Source of the DNA: Cellulomonas pakistanensis
GTDB taxonomy: Bacteria > Actinomycetota > Actinomycetes > Actinomycetales > Cellulomonadaceae
Reading direction: 5' to 3'
Assembly: GCF_016862755.1 (NCBI RefSeq)
Contig: NZ_BONO01000017.1
Span: 1 to 64,000 of the forward strand
DNA length: 64,000 nucleotides
The position numbers were made by a program, and so were the translations under genes. Under the pieces are notes generated by a model. It did not search any database. It was not told the DNA's origin and saw only the letters and a program-made list of their open reading frames with translations. Below, piece by piece: positions 26,284-34,111 of this stretch. Numbering within the stretch: position 1 is the stretch's first letter; the number at the start of each line of letters is the position of its first letter.

Positions 26284-26657
26284 GGCAGGTCCTTCCTCGT
26301 GGACGCCGGCTCGTGCGCCGGCGATCGGCCCTCGTCGAGGGTGGGGTCCGGGGCGTCGCCCGGCTGGGCGGCGCCGTCCTCGCCGATGTGCGCCAGGGCG
26401 TCCTCGACGAGGTGCCCGACGTGGACGTCCATCAGGGAGTACTCGATCTCCCGGCCGCGGCGCTCGCTGCGCACCAGGCGTGCGCCGCGCAGGACCCGCA
26501 GGTGCTGGGAGACCAGCGACTGCGACGCCTCGGTCGCCGTGACGAGCTCGTGCACGCAGCGCGGGCCGGCGGTCAGCTCGCGCAGGATCGTGAGCCGGGC
26601 GGGAGCGCCCAGCGCGCGGAAGAGCTCGGCCGCGGCGACGACCGGATCGGAAGACAT
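26280..26657 (-). CDS. ArsR/SmtB-family metal-sensing repressor
   Basis: 125 residues. Winged helix: FRALGAPARLTILRELTAGPRCVHELVTATEASQSLVSQHLRVLRGARLVRSERRGREIEYSL. The alpha-5 helix carries a candidate sensor site, DVHVGHLVEDALAH, with the Asp/His pattern of zinc-sensing SmtB/CzrA proteins; the single Cys is in PRCVHEL. An extra ~25-residue Pro/Asp tail follows. The operator overlaps the start codon. Likely derepressed by zinc excess, the opposite sense to Zur, and then expresses the His-rich buffer (inference). Confidence 0.9.
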   Translation of the reverse strand: MSSDPVVAAAELFRALGAPARLTILRELTAGPRCVHELVTATEASQSLVSQHLRVLRGARLVRSERRGREIEYSLMDVHVGHLVEDALAHIGEDGAAQPGDAPDPTLDEGRSPAHEPASTRKDLP

Positions 26658-26691
26658 GTGTTCATATCAACATGTCTTCATGTGTTGCGCA
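26654..26691 (-). promoter_or_regulatory. ArsR operator/promoter, AT-rich with repeats
   Basis: A strikingly AT-rich stretch in a 75% GC genome. CATGTGTTCAT (26655-26665) and CATGTCTTCAT (26671-26681) are direct repeats, and ACATG/CATGT and CAACA/TGTTG give inverted half-sites. It overlaps the ATG at 26657, so bound repressor would cover the transcription start of a near-leaderless message. Confidence 0.65.
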
Positions 26692-26751
26692 AGCGGCGAC
26701 CGGGACCCCGGACGCACCCGGGGTGTCGAGGGGGTCGGAGGGGACGACGAG

Positions 26752-26786
26752 CGGTGCCCCGACGGGCTGCTGACGTCGGGGCACCG
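26752..26786 (-). terminator. Terminator of the alternative ribosomal protein operon
   Basis: CGGTGCCCCGAC (26752-26763) pairs with GTCGGGGCACCG (26775-26786), 12 bp, 11-base loop, 19 bases past the stop of the L32 gene. Confidence 0.85.
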
Positions 26787-26804
26787 CGGTCGGGGGTCGA
26801 CAGG

Positions 26805-26975
26805 TCAGCCGACCTCCACCAGTCCCTTCTCCACGGCCCGCGCCAGGCGGCGCGGGACCTCGACCGTGCGGCCGTCGGGGGTGCGCGCCGTGACGAGCGG
26901 CACCGGGGTCGCCTTCCACCGGGACCGGCGGGCGCGGGTGTTGCTGCGCGAGAGCTTCCGCTTCGGGACGGCCAT
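26805..26975 (-). CDS. rpmF: Ribosomal protein L32, cysteine-free
   Basis: 56 residues: [18 protein letters not shown] start typical of bL32. The zinc-ribbon cysteines of standard L32 are absent (no Cys at all), so this is the zinc-independent paralogue. Last gene of a six-gene run transcribed leftward from 28076; its ATG overlaps the L36 stop (TGATG). Replaces the zinc form in ribosomes under zinc limitation. Confidence 0.92.
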   Translation of the reverse strand: MAVPKRKLSRSNTRARRSRWKATPVPLVTARTPDGRTVEVPRRLARAVEKGLVEVG

Positions 26976-27097
26976 CAGCCCTGCCTCGCCTTCCAGCGCG
27001 GGTTCTTCTTGTTGATGACGAAGGTCTTGCCGTGGCGGCGCACCACGATCGAGCCCTCCTTCTTCTTCAGGGACGCCAGCGAGGCGCGCACCTTCAT
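26975..27097 (-). CDS. rpmJ: Ribosomal protein L36, cysteine-free
   Basis: 40 residues ([21 protein letters not shown]...[15 protein letters not shown]), slightly longer than the 37-residue zinc form. It has none of the CxxC/CxxxxH ligands. Overlaps both neighbours by a few bases (ATGA with L31, TGATG with L32). Zinc-independent paralogue. Confidence 0.92.
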   Translation of the reverse strand: MKVRASLASLKKKEGSIVVRRHGKTFVINKKNPRWKARQG

Positions 27098-27357
27098 CGG
27101 GTCTCCTCGGGGGTGCTCAGGCCGTAGCGCTGGCGGAACTTCTCGACGCGGCCGGCGGTGTCCAGGACGCGGGACTTGCCGGTGTAGAACGGGTGGCTCG
27201 CGGAGGACACGTCGACGTCCACGACGGGGTAGGTGTGGCCGTCCTCCCACTCGACGGTCTTGTCCGAGGTCACGGTGGAGCGGGTCAGGAACGCGAAGTC
27301 CGCGCTGATGTCCCGGAAGACCACGGGGCGGTACTCGGGGTGGATGCCCTGCTTCAT
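27094..27357 (-). CDS. rpmE2: Ribosomal protein L31, type B
   Basis: 87 residues: [56 protein letters not shown]. The longer type B form without the zinc-binding cysteines of RpmE. Release of zinc by RpmE/RpmE2 exchange is well established in Bacillus and Streptomyces. ATG 27357 was chosen because it starts at the conserved MKxGIHP; the frame extends further upstream without family similarity. Confidence 0.95.
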   Translation of the reverse strand: MKQGIHPEYRPVVFRDISADFAFLTRSTVTSDKTVEWEDGHTYPVVDVDVSSASHPFYTGKSRVLDTAGRVEKFRQRYGLSTPEETR

Positions 27358-27367
27358 GTCGTGCTCC

Positions 27368-27673
27368 TCACCAGCTGGACTTCGTGACACCGGGCAGCTC
27401 GCCGCGGTGGGCCATCTGCCGCATCCGCACGCGCGAGAGCCCGAACTTGCCCACGTACCCGCGGGGGCGGCCGTCGGCGACGTCCCGGTTGCGCACCCGG
27501 GTGGGGCTGGCGTCGCGGGGCAGGGCCTGCAGGGCGGTGCGCGCCGCGACCCGCTCGGCCTCGGACAGGTGCGGGTTCACCGCGGCGGCCTTGAGCTCGA
27601 GCCGGCGCTCGGCGTACCGGGCGACGACCTCCTTGCGCTGCTCGTTCTTCGCGATCTTGGACTTCTTGGCCAT
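27368..27673 (-). CDS. rpsN: Ribosomal protein S14, zinc-independent form
   Basis: 101 residues: [72 protein letters not shown]. This is the long form; it lacks the CxxC pairs of the 61-residue zinc form RpsN/RpsZ. One base shared with the L33 stop region, 10 bases before L31. Confidence 0.95.
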   Translation of the reverse strand: MAKKSKIAKNEQRKEVVARYAERRLELKAAAVNPHLSEAERVAARTALQALPRDASPTRVRNRDVADGRPRGYVGKFGLSRVRMRQMAHRGELPGVTKSSW

Positions 27674-27840
27674 CAGCGCTCCTCCTTGAAGTCGACGTGC
27701 CGGCGGACGACCGGGTCGTACTTCTTCAGCACGAGGCGGTCGGGGTCGTTGCGGCGGTTCTTGCGGGTGACGTAGGTGAAGCCGGTCCCCGCGGTGGAGC
27801 GCAGCTTGATGATCGGGCGGACGTCGGCGGCGCGGGCCAT
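27673..27840 (-). CDS. rpmG: Ribosomal protein L33, cysteine-free
   Basis: 55 residues: [55 protein letters not shown]. No cysteines where the zinc form has two CxxC pairs. Overlaps the S14 start and the L28 stop by one base each. Confidence 0.94.
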   Translation of the reverse strand: MARAADVRPIIKLRSTAGTGFTYVTRKNRRNDPDRLVLKKYDPVVRRHVDFKEER

Positions 27841-28076
27841 CAGACCTTCTCCCCGCGGGCGCGGATCCGGGCGACGACGACCTCGATGCCGAGCTTGTCG
27901 ACCGTCTTGATGCCCCGGGCCGAGACGGTCAGCGTCACGTGCCGGCCGAGCGAGGGCACCCAGTAGCGCTTGCGCTGGATGTTCGGGTCGAACCGGCGCT
28001 TGGTGCGCCGGTGCGAGTGGGAGATGGAGTGGCCGAACCCCGGGGACGTCCCGAGGACCTGGCAGTGAGCGGACAT
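27840..28076 (-). CDS. rpmB: Ribosomal protein L28, alternative form
   Basis: 78 residues: [55 protein letters not shown]. Only one cysteine remains (Cys5), so the four-Cys zinc site is lost. First gene of the operon. A -10 TATGCT (minus strand, 28089-28084) ends 7 bases before the ATG, so the operon message starts at or next to the start codon. Zur-like box immediately upstream. Confidence 0.94.
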   Translation of the reverse strand: MSAHCQVLGTSPGFGHSISHSHRRTKRRFDPNIQRKRYWVPSLGRHVTLTVSARGIKTVDKLGIEVVVARIRARGEKV

Positions 28077-28082
28077 GGGCGT

Positions 28083-28124
28083 CAGCATAGAGAATGAGAA
28101 TCGTTCCCGCCAAGCGCTATGCTG
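28083..28124. promoter_or_regulatory. Symmetric divergent promoter with central Zur-like box
   Basis: CAGCATAG (28083-28090) and CTATGCTG (28117-28124) are exact inverted copies, giving identical -10 TATGCT hexamers facing outward to the ribosomal protein operon and to the CobW gene. Between them TGAGAATCGTTCCCG (28095-28109) resembles the Zur consensus TGAnAATnATTnTCA, weaker in its right half. One bound dimer pair would block both -10/-35 regions. Confidence 0.72.
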
Positions 28125-28163
28125 GGCCGCGCCCACGCCGAGCAGAACACGTGAGGAGGACCC

Positions 28164-29297
28164 GTGCGCCCTCGCAAGCCCCTGGCCGTCCTGGCCACCA
28201 TCGACCCGGTCCTGCGGGACTCGGCGGTCTTCACCGTCGTGGTCGACCGGCCCGGAACGGTCGTGCTGCGGCACGACATCGTGGACGGGCCGGGTGGCGG
28301 CGGGATCCGGCGCGTCGTCGTCGACGCCTCGGGCGTCCTCGAGGACGTGCTGGTCCCGCTCGAGCACGCGTGCCTCAGCTGCTCCGTGCGGGAGGACGCC
28401 GTGCCGACGCTCGAGCGGCTGGCGCGCGACCCGCGCTGGGACGCGGTGCTGCTGGCGCTCCCCGTCTCCGCCGAGCCGCTGCCGGTGACCCGGGCGCTCG
28501 GGGCGGCCACCCGCCGCGGCGGCGTGCTGCGCAGCCTGGAGCTCGCGACGGTCCTGACCGCCGTCGACCGCGACACGGTCGAGGACGACCTGCTGGGCGA
28601 CGACCTGCTCGACGAGCGCGGCATCGCTCTCACGGAGGACGACCGGCGAGGGGTCGGCGAGGCGCTCGCGGCACAGCTCGGGCACGCGGACGTGGTCCTC
28701 GTCGCCACCGGCGGGTCCGAGGGAGAGCAGGACGCGGACACCGCGCTGGACGACCGGATCGCCTCGGACCTGGTCGAGCACGTGCGCGCGGCCGACAGCC
28801 GGCGCGTGGACGGCCTGTACTCCCTCGACGTCGCCGCGCTGTTCGAGAGCCGGCACGACGCGAGCGCGGCGGACCGCCGGCTCGATCCGCTGCACGCCTC
28901 GGCGGTGCCCGGGGCGCCGACCGGCAACGGCGTGTGGACGCTCGAGCTGCGCTCGGACCGCCCGCTGCACCCCGAGCGGATGGTCGCCGAGGTGCACCGC
29001 CTCGGCAGCGGGCCGTTCCGGAGCCGCGGGCGGTTCTGGGTCCCGAGCCGCCCGGACTCGCTGTGCGTGTGGGACGGGTCCGGCGGCCAGCTGTCGGTCG
29101 GCGCGATGGGCCTGTGGCACCGGCGGGCGCCGCACACGTGCCTGGTGTTCACCGGCGTCGGCGAGGGCCGCGAGCAGCTGCGCGCGGCGTTCGAGGACAT
29201 CCTGATGACGCCGGAGGAGTACGCCGCCGGCCTGCTCCCGTGGCTGGGTCGCGAGGACGTCCTCGAGCCGTGGCTGGGGTCGAGGTCGGCGGCGTGA
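28164..29297 (+). CDS. CobW-like protein lacking the GTPase P-loop
   Basis: 377 residues. It keeps the CobW metal motif CLSC (Cys70, Cys73; ...[20 protein letters not shown]) and a C-terminal CobW_C-like domain ([43 protein letters not shown]...[11 protein letters not shown]). The N-terminus, however, reads [25 protein letters not shown] where a GxxGxGKT loop should be, and no NKxD is visible. CobW/ZNG1 proteins deliver zinc using GTP; this one probably binds metal without GTP hydrolysis. GTG 28164 follows GAGGAGG. Its stop overlaps the Zur start (GTGA). Confidence 0.8.
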   Translation: MRPRKPLAVLATIDPVLRDSAVFTVVVDRPGTVVLRHDIVDGPGGGGIRRVVVDASGVLEDVLVPLEHACLSCSVREDAVPTLERLARDPRWDAVLLALPVSAEPLPVTRALGAATRRGGVLRSLELATVLTAVDRDTVEDDLLGDDLLDERGIALTEDDRRGVGEALAAQLGHADVVLVATGGSEGEQDADTALDDRIASDLVEHVRAADSRRVDGLYSLDVAALFESRHDASAADRRLDPLHASAVPGAPTGNGVWTLELRSDRPLHPERMVAEVHRLGSGPFRSRGRFWVPSRPDSLCVWDGSGGQLSVGAMGLWHRRAPHTCLVFTGVGEGREQLRAAFEDILMTPEEYAAGLLPWLGREDVLEPWLGSRSAA

Positions 29298-29692
29298 CCC
29301 CCTCGGGTGAGCGCAGCACGCGGCAGCGCGCCGCGATCGTGGCCGTCATGGACCAGCTGCCCGACTTCCGCAGCGCCCGTCAGATCCACCTGGTCCTGCG
29401 GGAGCGCGGTCACGACATCGGCCTGGCCACCGTGTACCGCTCCCTGCACCGCATGGAGGAGCGCGGCGAGGTCGACGTCCTGCGATCGGCGGGCGGCGAG
29501 ACCGCCGTGTACCGCCGCTGCGAGCGCAAGGCCCACCACCACCACCTCGTGTGCCGCTCCTGCGGCCGCGCGGTCGAGGTGGAGGGCCCCGCCATCGAGC
29601 ACTGGGCCCGGCGGATGGCCGAGCAGTCGGGCTTCTCCGAGGTCACCCACACCGTCGAGGTGTTCGGCACCTGCGGCCCCTGCCGCCGCTGA
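29294..29692 (+). CDS. zur: Fur-family zinc repressor Zur
   Basis: 132 residues. Winged helix ([55 protein letters not shown]), His-rich sensor region [15 protein letters not shown], and a second CGPC near the end: the two CxxC pairs form the structural zinc site. Context (alternative ribosomal proteins, zinc-type ABC transporter) points to Zur and not Fur. Being behind a Zur-like box it would be autoregulated. GTG start overlaps the CobW-like stop. Confidence 0.9.
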   Translation: MTPSGERSTRQRAAIVAVMDQLPDFRSARQIHLVLRERGHDIGLATVYRSLHRMEERGEVDVLRSAGGETAVYRRCERKAHHHHLVCRSCGRAVEVEGPAIEHWARRMAEQSGFSEVTHTVEVFGTCGPCRR

Positions 29693-29723
29693 CCCCCTCG
29701 CCCCGCACCCCGATCGGAACCTG

Positions 29724-32612
29724 ATGCCGCACGACCGAGCCCTCGCCCGCCCGCCGCGCCGCCGCCACGCGCGGCGGGCGGTCGCCGCCGCGCTGTCGAC
29801 CGCCCTGCTCGCGGCCGGCGCCGTCGCCGGTGCCGCCACCGCCGGCGCCGTCGCCGGCGCCGCACCCACCGAGATCTCCTCGGGCGCCTACCTGGTGCGC
29901 ACCGGGGTGGTCGACGGCGCGCTGCGCACCGGGCTGGCGCAGAGCACCGGCACCTGGCTCGAGGACCCCGGCCCGGTGGTGCTCCGGGTGGTGGGTGACG
30001 AGCACGCGGTGCCGGACGACCCGGCGTACTCCTGGCTCGGGGATGCCGGCGCGACCGGGTGGAGCACCTACCCCGACCCGCAGCGGCCCGCCGCCGGCGG
30101 CCTGGCGCTCGGTCTGGACACCGGCGGCGTCGAGGCGGCCGACCTGTCCGCCGCCGATCCCTCGCTCACGGTCTCGCTCGCGGACGTGCGGGCACCCGGT
30201 GACGTGCTCTGGTACCGGGTCGCCGGCGACCCGGTGAGCGCTCCCGCCCCGTACGCGCCCGGCACCCCGGCGCTCGGGACCGGCACGGCACCCGACGGGC
30301 GAGACCGCGCCGCGAGCACCGACATCGGCCCCGGCTACACGCAGGGCGCGACCATGTCGATGCGGTTCACCGCCGAGGGCATGTACTGCCTCGACGTGCA
30401 GACCTCCGCCACCCTCGCCGGCGCGGGCACGGCGTCCACCAGCAGCCAGCCGCTGCGGATCGCCGTCGGCCCGACCATCCCCGCCGACGCCGCCTGCGGG
30501 TCGGCGCCCGACGCCGGCGGGACCGACCCGGCGCCGGGCGGCGACCCGACGGACCCGGCCGAGCCTGCGGACCCGGCGGACCCGGCGGACCCGACGGACC
30601 CGACCGATCCTGCCGAGGGCGGGTGGGCGGACCTGCCGCTGTCCGGCCGGGAGGTGCTCTCCGTCGGCCACATGGACGTGCTGTCGACCGTGACCGCGTC
30701 GTCGCTGCACGTCGACGTGCACGACGACACCACCACTCCCGCGACCGCGCACGAGGTCGAGGACGCCACGTTCTACGCCGCGCCCGGTTCCTCCGTCACC
30801 AGCGCGCATCTGCAGCAGGTGTTCGGCCCCGGCGTCGACGAGGCGTGGGTGCTGCCGCAGGCCCAGGACTTCTCCCTGGTGTGGCCGGGGTGGAACGTCT
30901 CGCCGTCCGGCACCCGCGTCACCTGGACCCTCGACGACGTCCGCGGACCGGGCCGGTTCGCCCTGTTCGAGAGCGGCAGCTTCGGCGCCATCCGGATGCT
31001 GCTGTCCGACTCCGGCACTCCGGGCTCGTTCTCCTACGACGAGCACGGCCACGGCTCCTGGGCCTTCACCCGCCAGGGCGTCTACTGCCTGGACTCCACG
31101 TTCTCCACCGGCTCCGGCGCCGACCGGCGCGCCGACTCCGCCACCCTCCTGCTCGCCGTCGGCGACGTCGACCCCGAGCGGGTCACCGAGGAGATGTGCG
31201 GCAAGACCCCCGAGGAGATCGTCGAGGGCGACGCCCGACCCGGCACCGCGCCGGACCCGGTCGCCCCGAGCGAGCTCACCGGCTCCGCGCGCGGCCCGGT
31301 GCGCGCCGCGAGCTCCACCGTCACCACCGACGGCGGCACCGTCGACGTCTTCGTCGGCACCGATCGGGCCGGCCGGTGGGCCTCGCTGTGGTGGTACTCC
31401 ACGCCGCGCGACCTCGGCTGGCACCGGGTCGCGTCCGACGGGTGGGTCCGCGCCGTCCCCGTCGCCGCCACCACGGCCGGCGCGCACAAGCTCGCCGCGC
31501 TCGACCGTGACGGCGACCTGATCGGCTGGGCGCCGGTCACGGTCCGGCCCGCGTCCCAGGACCCGGGCCCCGCCCCGGTCCCGGCGCCCGACCCGGGGCC
31601 CGGCGGGCCGCAACCCGGGGCGATCCCCGCCGGCACCGAGGTGTGCACCCCGACACCGGTCACGCGCCAGGTGTCCGCGGCCGACGCCACGGTGGCCACC
31701 GGCGGCCACTTCGACTTCGGCTCTCAGCTCATCAACGGCGAGCTGGTCGCGCGCACCAAGGACGACGCCGGCGCCTGGCGCGACCCCGCGGGGCTCGTGC
31801 TGCACGTGTCGGAGACCGCGCGCCGCACCGTCCCGGCCGGGTTCGAGTTCCTCGGGTCGGCGGGATCGACGATCTGGGAGATCCCCGAGACGCAGGAGGC
31901 CGGGATCCCCTGGCTGGGCTGGAACACCCAGCACCCGTCCGTGACCTCCGGTCTGAGCGGGCCGGTGACCTTCACCCTGGCGGGCGTCGACGGACCCGGC
32001 GACCTGATCGTCTACATGGGTGGTTCGTTCGGCAGCCCGAACCAGCGGGTGTTCGACACCGTCGGCGGCCCCCGGTCCGTCTCCGTCCCGCTGAACACCC
32101 ACCAGCACGCCCACTGGGTCTTCACGCAGCCCGGCGCCTACCACGTGACGATCACCCAGACCGGCACCACCACGTCCGGCCAGCGGGTCTCGGCCACCGG
32201 CGTCGTGCACGTGTTCGTCGGCTCCGGCGACCCGCGGGCGGCAGCCGCCACCACGACCGTGACCGAGTGGGTCGGACGCACGGCGTCCGGTGCCGAGTGC
32301 GCCCTGTCCGCCGACCAGCTCGCGTCCGTCACGGGCGCCACGGCGACGGCCGAGGCGCTGACCGCCCGGTCCGCCGCCCAGGTCCACGCGGCCGCGGCCG
32401 TCCTCCAGGCGGACGACCGGCACGCGTCCGAGCGCGACACCACCATCGACGTCGACCAGCAGGCGACCGGCGCCACGCCCACCTCCGTGGACCCCGCCGG
32501 TCGCGGGGTCCTCGCCGGTGTCCTCGGGGCGCTCGCGACGCTGACGCTCGCCGGAGCCGTGACCACCGGACGCGCCTGGTGGCGCGGTCAGACCCAGGAG
32601 ACCACCCGATGA
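29724..32612 (+). CDS. Membrane-anchored surface protein with three 'anchored repeat' domains
   Basis: 962 residues. Signal peptide (~1-45), then three TIGR03769-type domains. The first (~50-250) has lost the His pair (GATMSMRFTAEGMY). The second (~310-490) has GHMDVLSTV and DEHGHGSWAF (His441, His443). The third (~650-840) has GGHFDFGSQ and NTHQHAHWVF (His793, His795). Pro/Asp linkers (PADPADPTDPTDPAE) and one beta domain separate them. The C-terminus is a helix (VLAGVLGALATLTLAGAVTT) and a short charged tail, no sortase motif. It follows zur by 31 bases and overlaps the transglycosylase gene (ATGA). Likely zinc-limitation-induced metal capture. Confidence 0.85.
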   Translation: MPHDRALARPPRRRHARRAVAAALSTALLAAGAVAGAATAGAVAGAAPTEISSGAYLVRTGVVDGALRTGLAQSTGTWLEDPGPVVLRVVGDEHAVPDDPAYSWLGDAGATGWSTYPDPQRPAAGGLALGLDTGGVEAADLSAADPSLTVSLADVRAPGDVLWYRVAGDPVSAPAPYAPGTPALGTGTAPDGRDRAASTDIGPGYTQGATMSMRFTAEGMYCLDVQTSATLAGAGTASTSSQPLRIAVGPTIPADAACGSAPDAGGTDPAPGGDPTDPAEPADPADPADPTDPTDPAEGGWADLPLSGREVLSVGHMDVLSTVTASSLHVDVHDDTTTPATAHEVEDATFYAAPGSSVTSAHLQQVFGPGVDEAWVLPQAQDFSLVWPGWNVSPSGTRVTWTLDDVRGPGRFALFESGSFGAIRMLLSDSGTPGSFSYDEHGHGSWAFTRQGVYCLDSTFSTGSGADRRADSATLLLAVGDVDPERVTEEMCGKTPEEIVEGDARPGTAPDPVAPSELTGSARGPVRAASSTVTTDGGTVDVFVGTDRAGRWASLWWYSTPRDLGWHRVASDGWVRAVPVAATTAGAHKLAALDRDGDLIGWAPVTVRPASQDPGPAPVPAPDPGPGGPQPGAIPAGTEVCTPTPVTRQVSAADATVATGGHFDFGSQLINGELVARTKDDAGAWRDPAGLVLHVSETARRTVPAGFEFLGSAGSTIWEIPETQEAGIPWLGWNTQHPSVTSGLSGPVTFTLAGVDGPGDLIVYMGGSFGSPNQRVFDTVGGPRSVSVPLNTHQHAHWVFTQPGAYHVTITQTGTTTSGQRVSATGVVHVFVGSGDPRAAAATTTVTEWVGRTASGAECALSADQLASVTGATATAEALTARSAAQVHAAAAVLQADDRHASERDTTIDVDQQATGATPTSVDPAGRGVLAGVLGALATLTLAGAVTTGRAWWRGQTQETTR

Positions 32613-33427
32613 CGACCCCCCGCCCCACCGCGCCGCGTGCGACCACGGGACGCCGGTGGCTCGGCCCCGCCACCGCCGCCCTCGTCGTGGCCGGCCTCGG
32701 CCTCGGCGGGGCCGCCGTCGCCACCGCCGCGGCCGGCACCACCGGCGAGCCCGCCGGCGCGCCGGCGCCCGGTGCGACGTCCCGGCCCGCCGAGCCCGCG
32801 CCCGACCGCACCCCGCGACCTGCTCCGAGCCGCACACCCACGCCCGACGCGACGGCCGTCGCGGTCGCCGAGCTGGTCGACGCCGCGTGGCTCGCCCGCA
32901 CCTCGGACGCCTCCGGAGTGCCCGCCACGGCGCTCGCCGCGTACGCCGGCGCCGCGCTGCGGACCGCCGAGGAGCAGCCGGGGTGCCACCTCGGGTGGAA
33001 CACCCTCGCCGCGATCGGCGAGGTCGAGTCCGCGCACGGCACCGCCGGCGGCAGCGCCCTGGACGCCGCCGGCCTCGCCTCCCCGCCGATCCTCGGGCTG
33101 CCGCTGAACGGGTCCCCCGGCCGCGCCGCCGTCGCCGACTCGGACGGCGGCGCCCTCGACGGCGACACCCGGTGGGACCGGGCCGTCGGCCCGATGCAGT
33201 TCATCCCGCAGTCCTGGGCCGCCTGGGCGGCCGACGGCGACGGCGACGGCGTCAGCGACCCGCAGAACGTCCACGACGCCGCCCTGGCCGCCGCGCGCTA
33301 CCTGTGCGACTCCGGCGACCTCGCCGACCCCGACACCTGGATCGCCGCGGTCGCCGCGTACAACGACGACCTCGCGTACAACAACGCGGTCGCGGACGTC
33401 GCGGACCGGTTCGCCGGGCTCGGCTGA
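32609..33427 (+). CDS. Lytic murein transglycosylase, secreted
   Basis: 272 residues. N-terminal membrane/signal segment (ATAALVVAGLGLGGAAVATAAAG), a Pro/Ala/Thr wall-spanning linker (~45-85), then an SLT domain: IGEVESAHGTAGG with catalytic Glu140, and GPMQFIPQSWAAWAADGDGDGVSDPQNVHDAALAAARYLC. It cleaves peptidoglycan glycan strands. Its ATG lies inside the stop of the surface-protein gene, so it belongs to the CobW-zur operon and is probably made in zinc limitation, perhaps to open the wall for the large surface proteins or to spare zinc-dependent wall hydrolases (inference). Confidence 0.9.
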   Translation: MTTPRPTAPRATTGRRWLGPATAALVVAGLGLGGAAVATAAAGTTGEPAGAPAPGATSRPAEPAPDRTPRPAPSRTPTPDATAVAVAELVDAAWLARTSDASGVPATALAAYAGAALRTAEEQPGCHLGWNTLAAIGEVESAHGTAGGSALDAAGLASPPILGLPLNGSPGRAAVADSDGGALDGDTRWDRAVGPMQFIPQSWAAWAADGDGDGVSDPQNVHDAALAAARYLCDSGDLADPDTWIAAVAAYNDDLAYNNAVADVADRFAGLG

Positions 33428-33443
33428 CCCCCCGATCCCGGTG

Positions 33444-33482
33444 CGGCGGGCCATTCAGCTGGCTCGTCGCACCGGCCCGCCG
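33444..33482 (+). terminator. Possible terminator after the transglycosylase gene
   Basis: CGGCGGGCC (33444-33452) pairs with GGCCCGCCG (33474-33482); a nested GGTGCG/CGCACC pairing is an alternative. The loop is long (21 bases), so strength is uncertain. Nothing else is visible before 33608. Confidence 0.45.
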
Positions 33483-33607
33483 CGGGACACCCCGATCACC
33501 GCAGCGCTGCGGACGCCTCGCCGAGACAGGGACGTGGCGCCGTCCACCTCGACGCACTCGGGAACACGGGCCCCTGGACATCCAGCAGACTGATCGGCTG
33601 GGGCGCG

Positions 33608-33919
33608 GTGTGGGGGCCGGTCGTGCTCCTGGTCCGGTACCTGACGGTCGCAGGACTGGGCGCCCTGTACTACCCCGAGAGCCTCGGCTACCTCCTCTTC
33701 TCCGTGCCGGTCGTGGTGGTCTCCGGCGCGGTGGTCGGCGTGCTGTGCGGTGCCGTGGCCGCTGCCGTCGCGCCGTTGGCTCGGCGCGGCCGCTCGGCAG
33801 ACGTCGCGCTGCTCCGGTGCGCGGCGCTCTACGTCGTCGCCGTGACGGTCGTGCTCCTGGCCTTCGCCCTCGAGCGCCGGAGGGCCGAGCGCGCGCGGAC
33901 GCCGGGGGCCGTGCGGTGA
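33608..33919 (+). CDS. Small membrane protein, unknown function
   Basis: 103 residues from a GTG. Three hydrophobic segments (VVLLVRYLTVAGLGALYY; LLFSVPVVVVSGAVVGVLCGAVAAAVAPL; ALYVVAVTVVLLAFAL), positive tail. No recognisable family and no clear ribosome site. It stands alone between the zinc island and the MFS gene. Composition and codon use look genuine. Confidence 0.5.
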   Translation: MWGPVVLLVRYLTVAGLGALYYPESLGYLLFSVPVVVVSGAVVGVLCGAVAAAVAPLARRGRSADVALLRCAALYVVAVTVVLLAFALERRRAERARTPGAVR

Positions 33920-34029
33920 GGGTCCTGGCGGGCACGGAGCGCCGCGGGCCGGGACCGGTCCGCGGCGCTCTGCCGTGCCGGAGCGGTCGGCAGGCGCACG
34001 GTCGACCGCGGCCGACCCCGACCGGTCGG

Positions 34030-34108
34030 TAGGATCTCCCGGCAACGCTGCGGACGCCCGCCGGCGGGGCCCCAGGGACGTCCGAACCGCGGAAAGGCGG
34101 CGCAGCAG
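34030..34108 (+). promoter_or_regulatory. Promoter and possibly structured leader of the MFS gene
   Basis: A -10-like TAGGAT (34030-34035) is followed by ~75 untranslated bases that can fold into a junction: GCTGCG (34047-34052) with CGCAGC (34101-34106), GGACG (34052-34056) with CGTCC (34079-34083), and hairpin CCGC-GGAAAG-GCGG (34087-34100). The closing stem ends 5 bases before the GTG. I cannot match it to a known riboswitch class. All pairing is by eye. Confidence 0.35.
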
Positions 34109-34111
34109 GCC

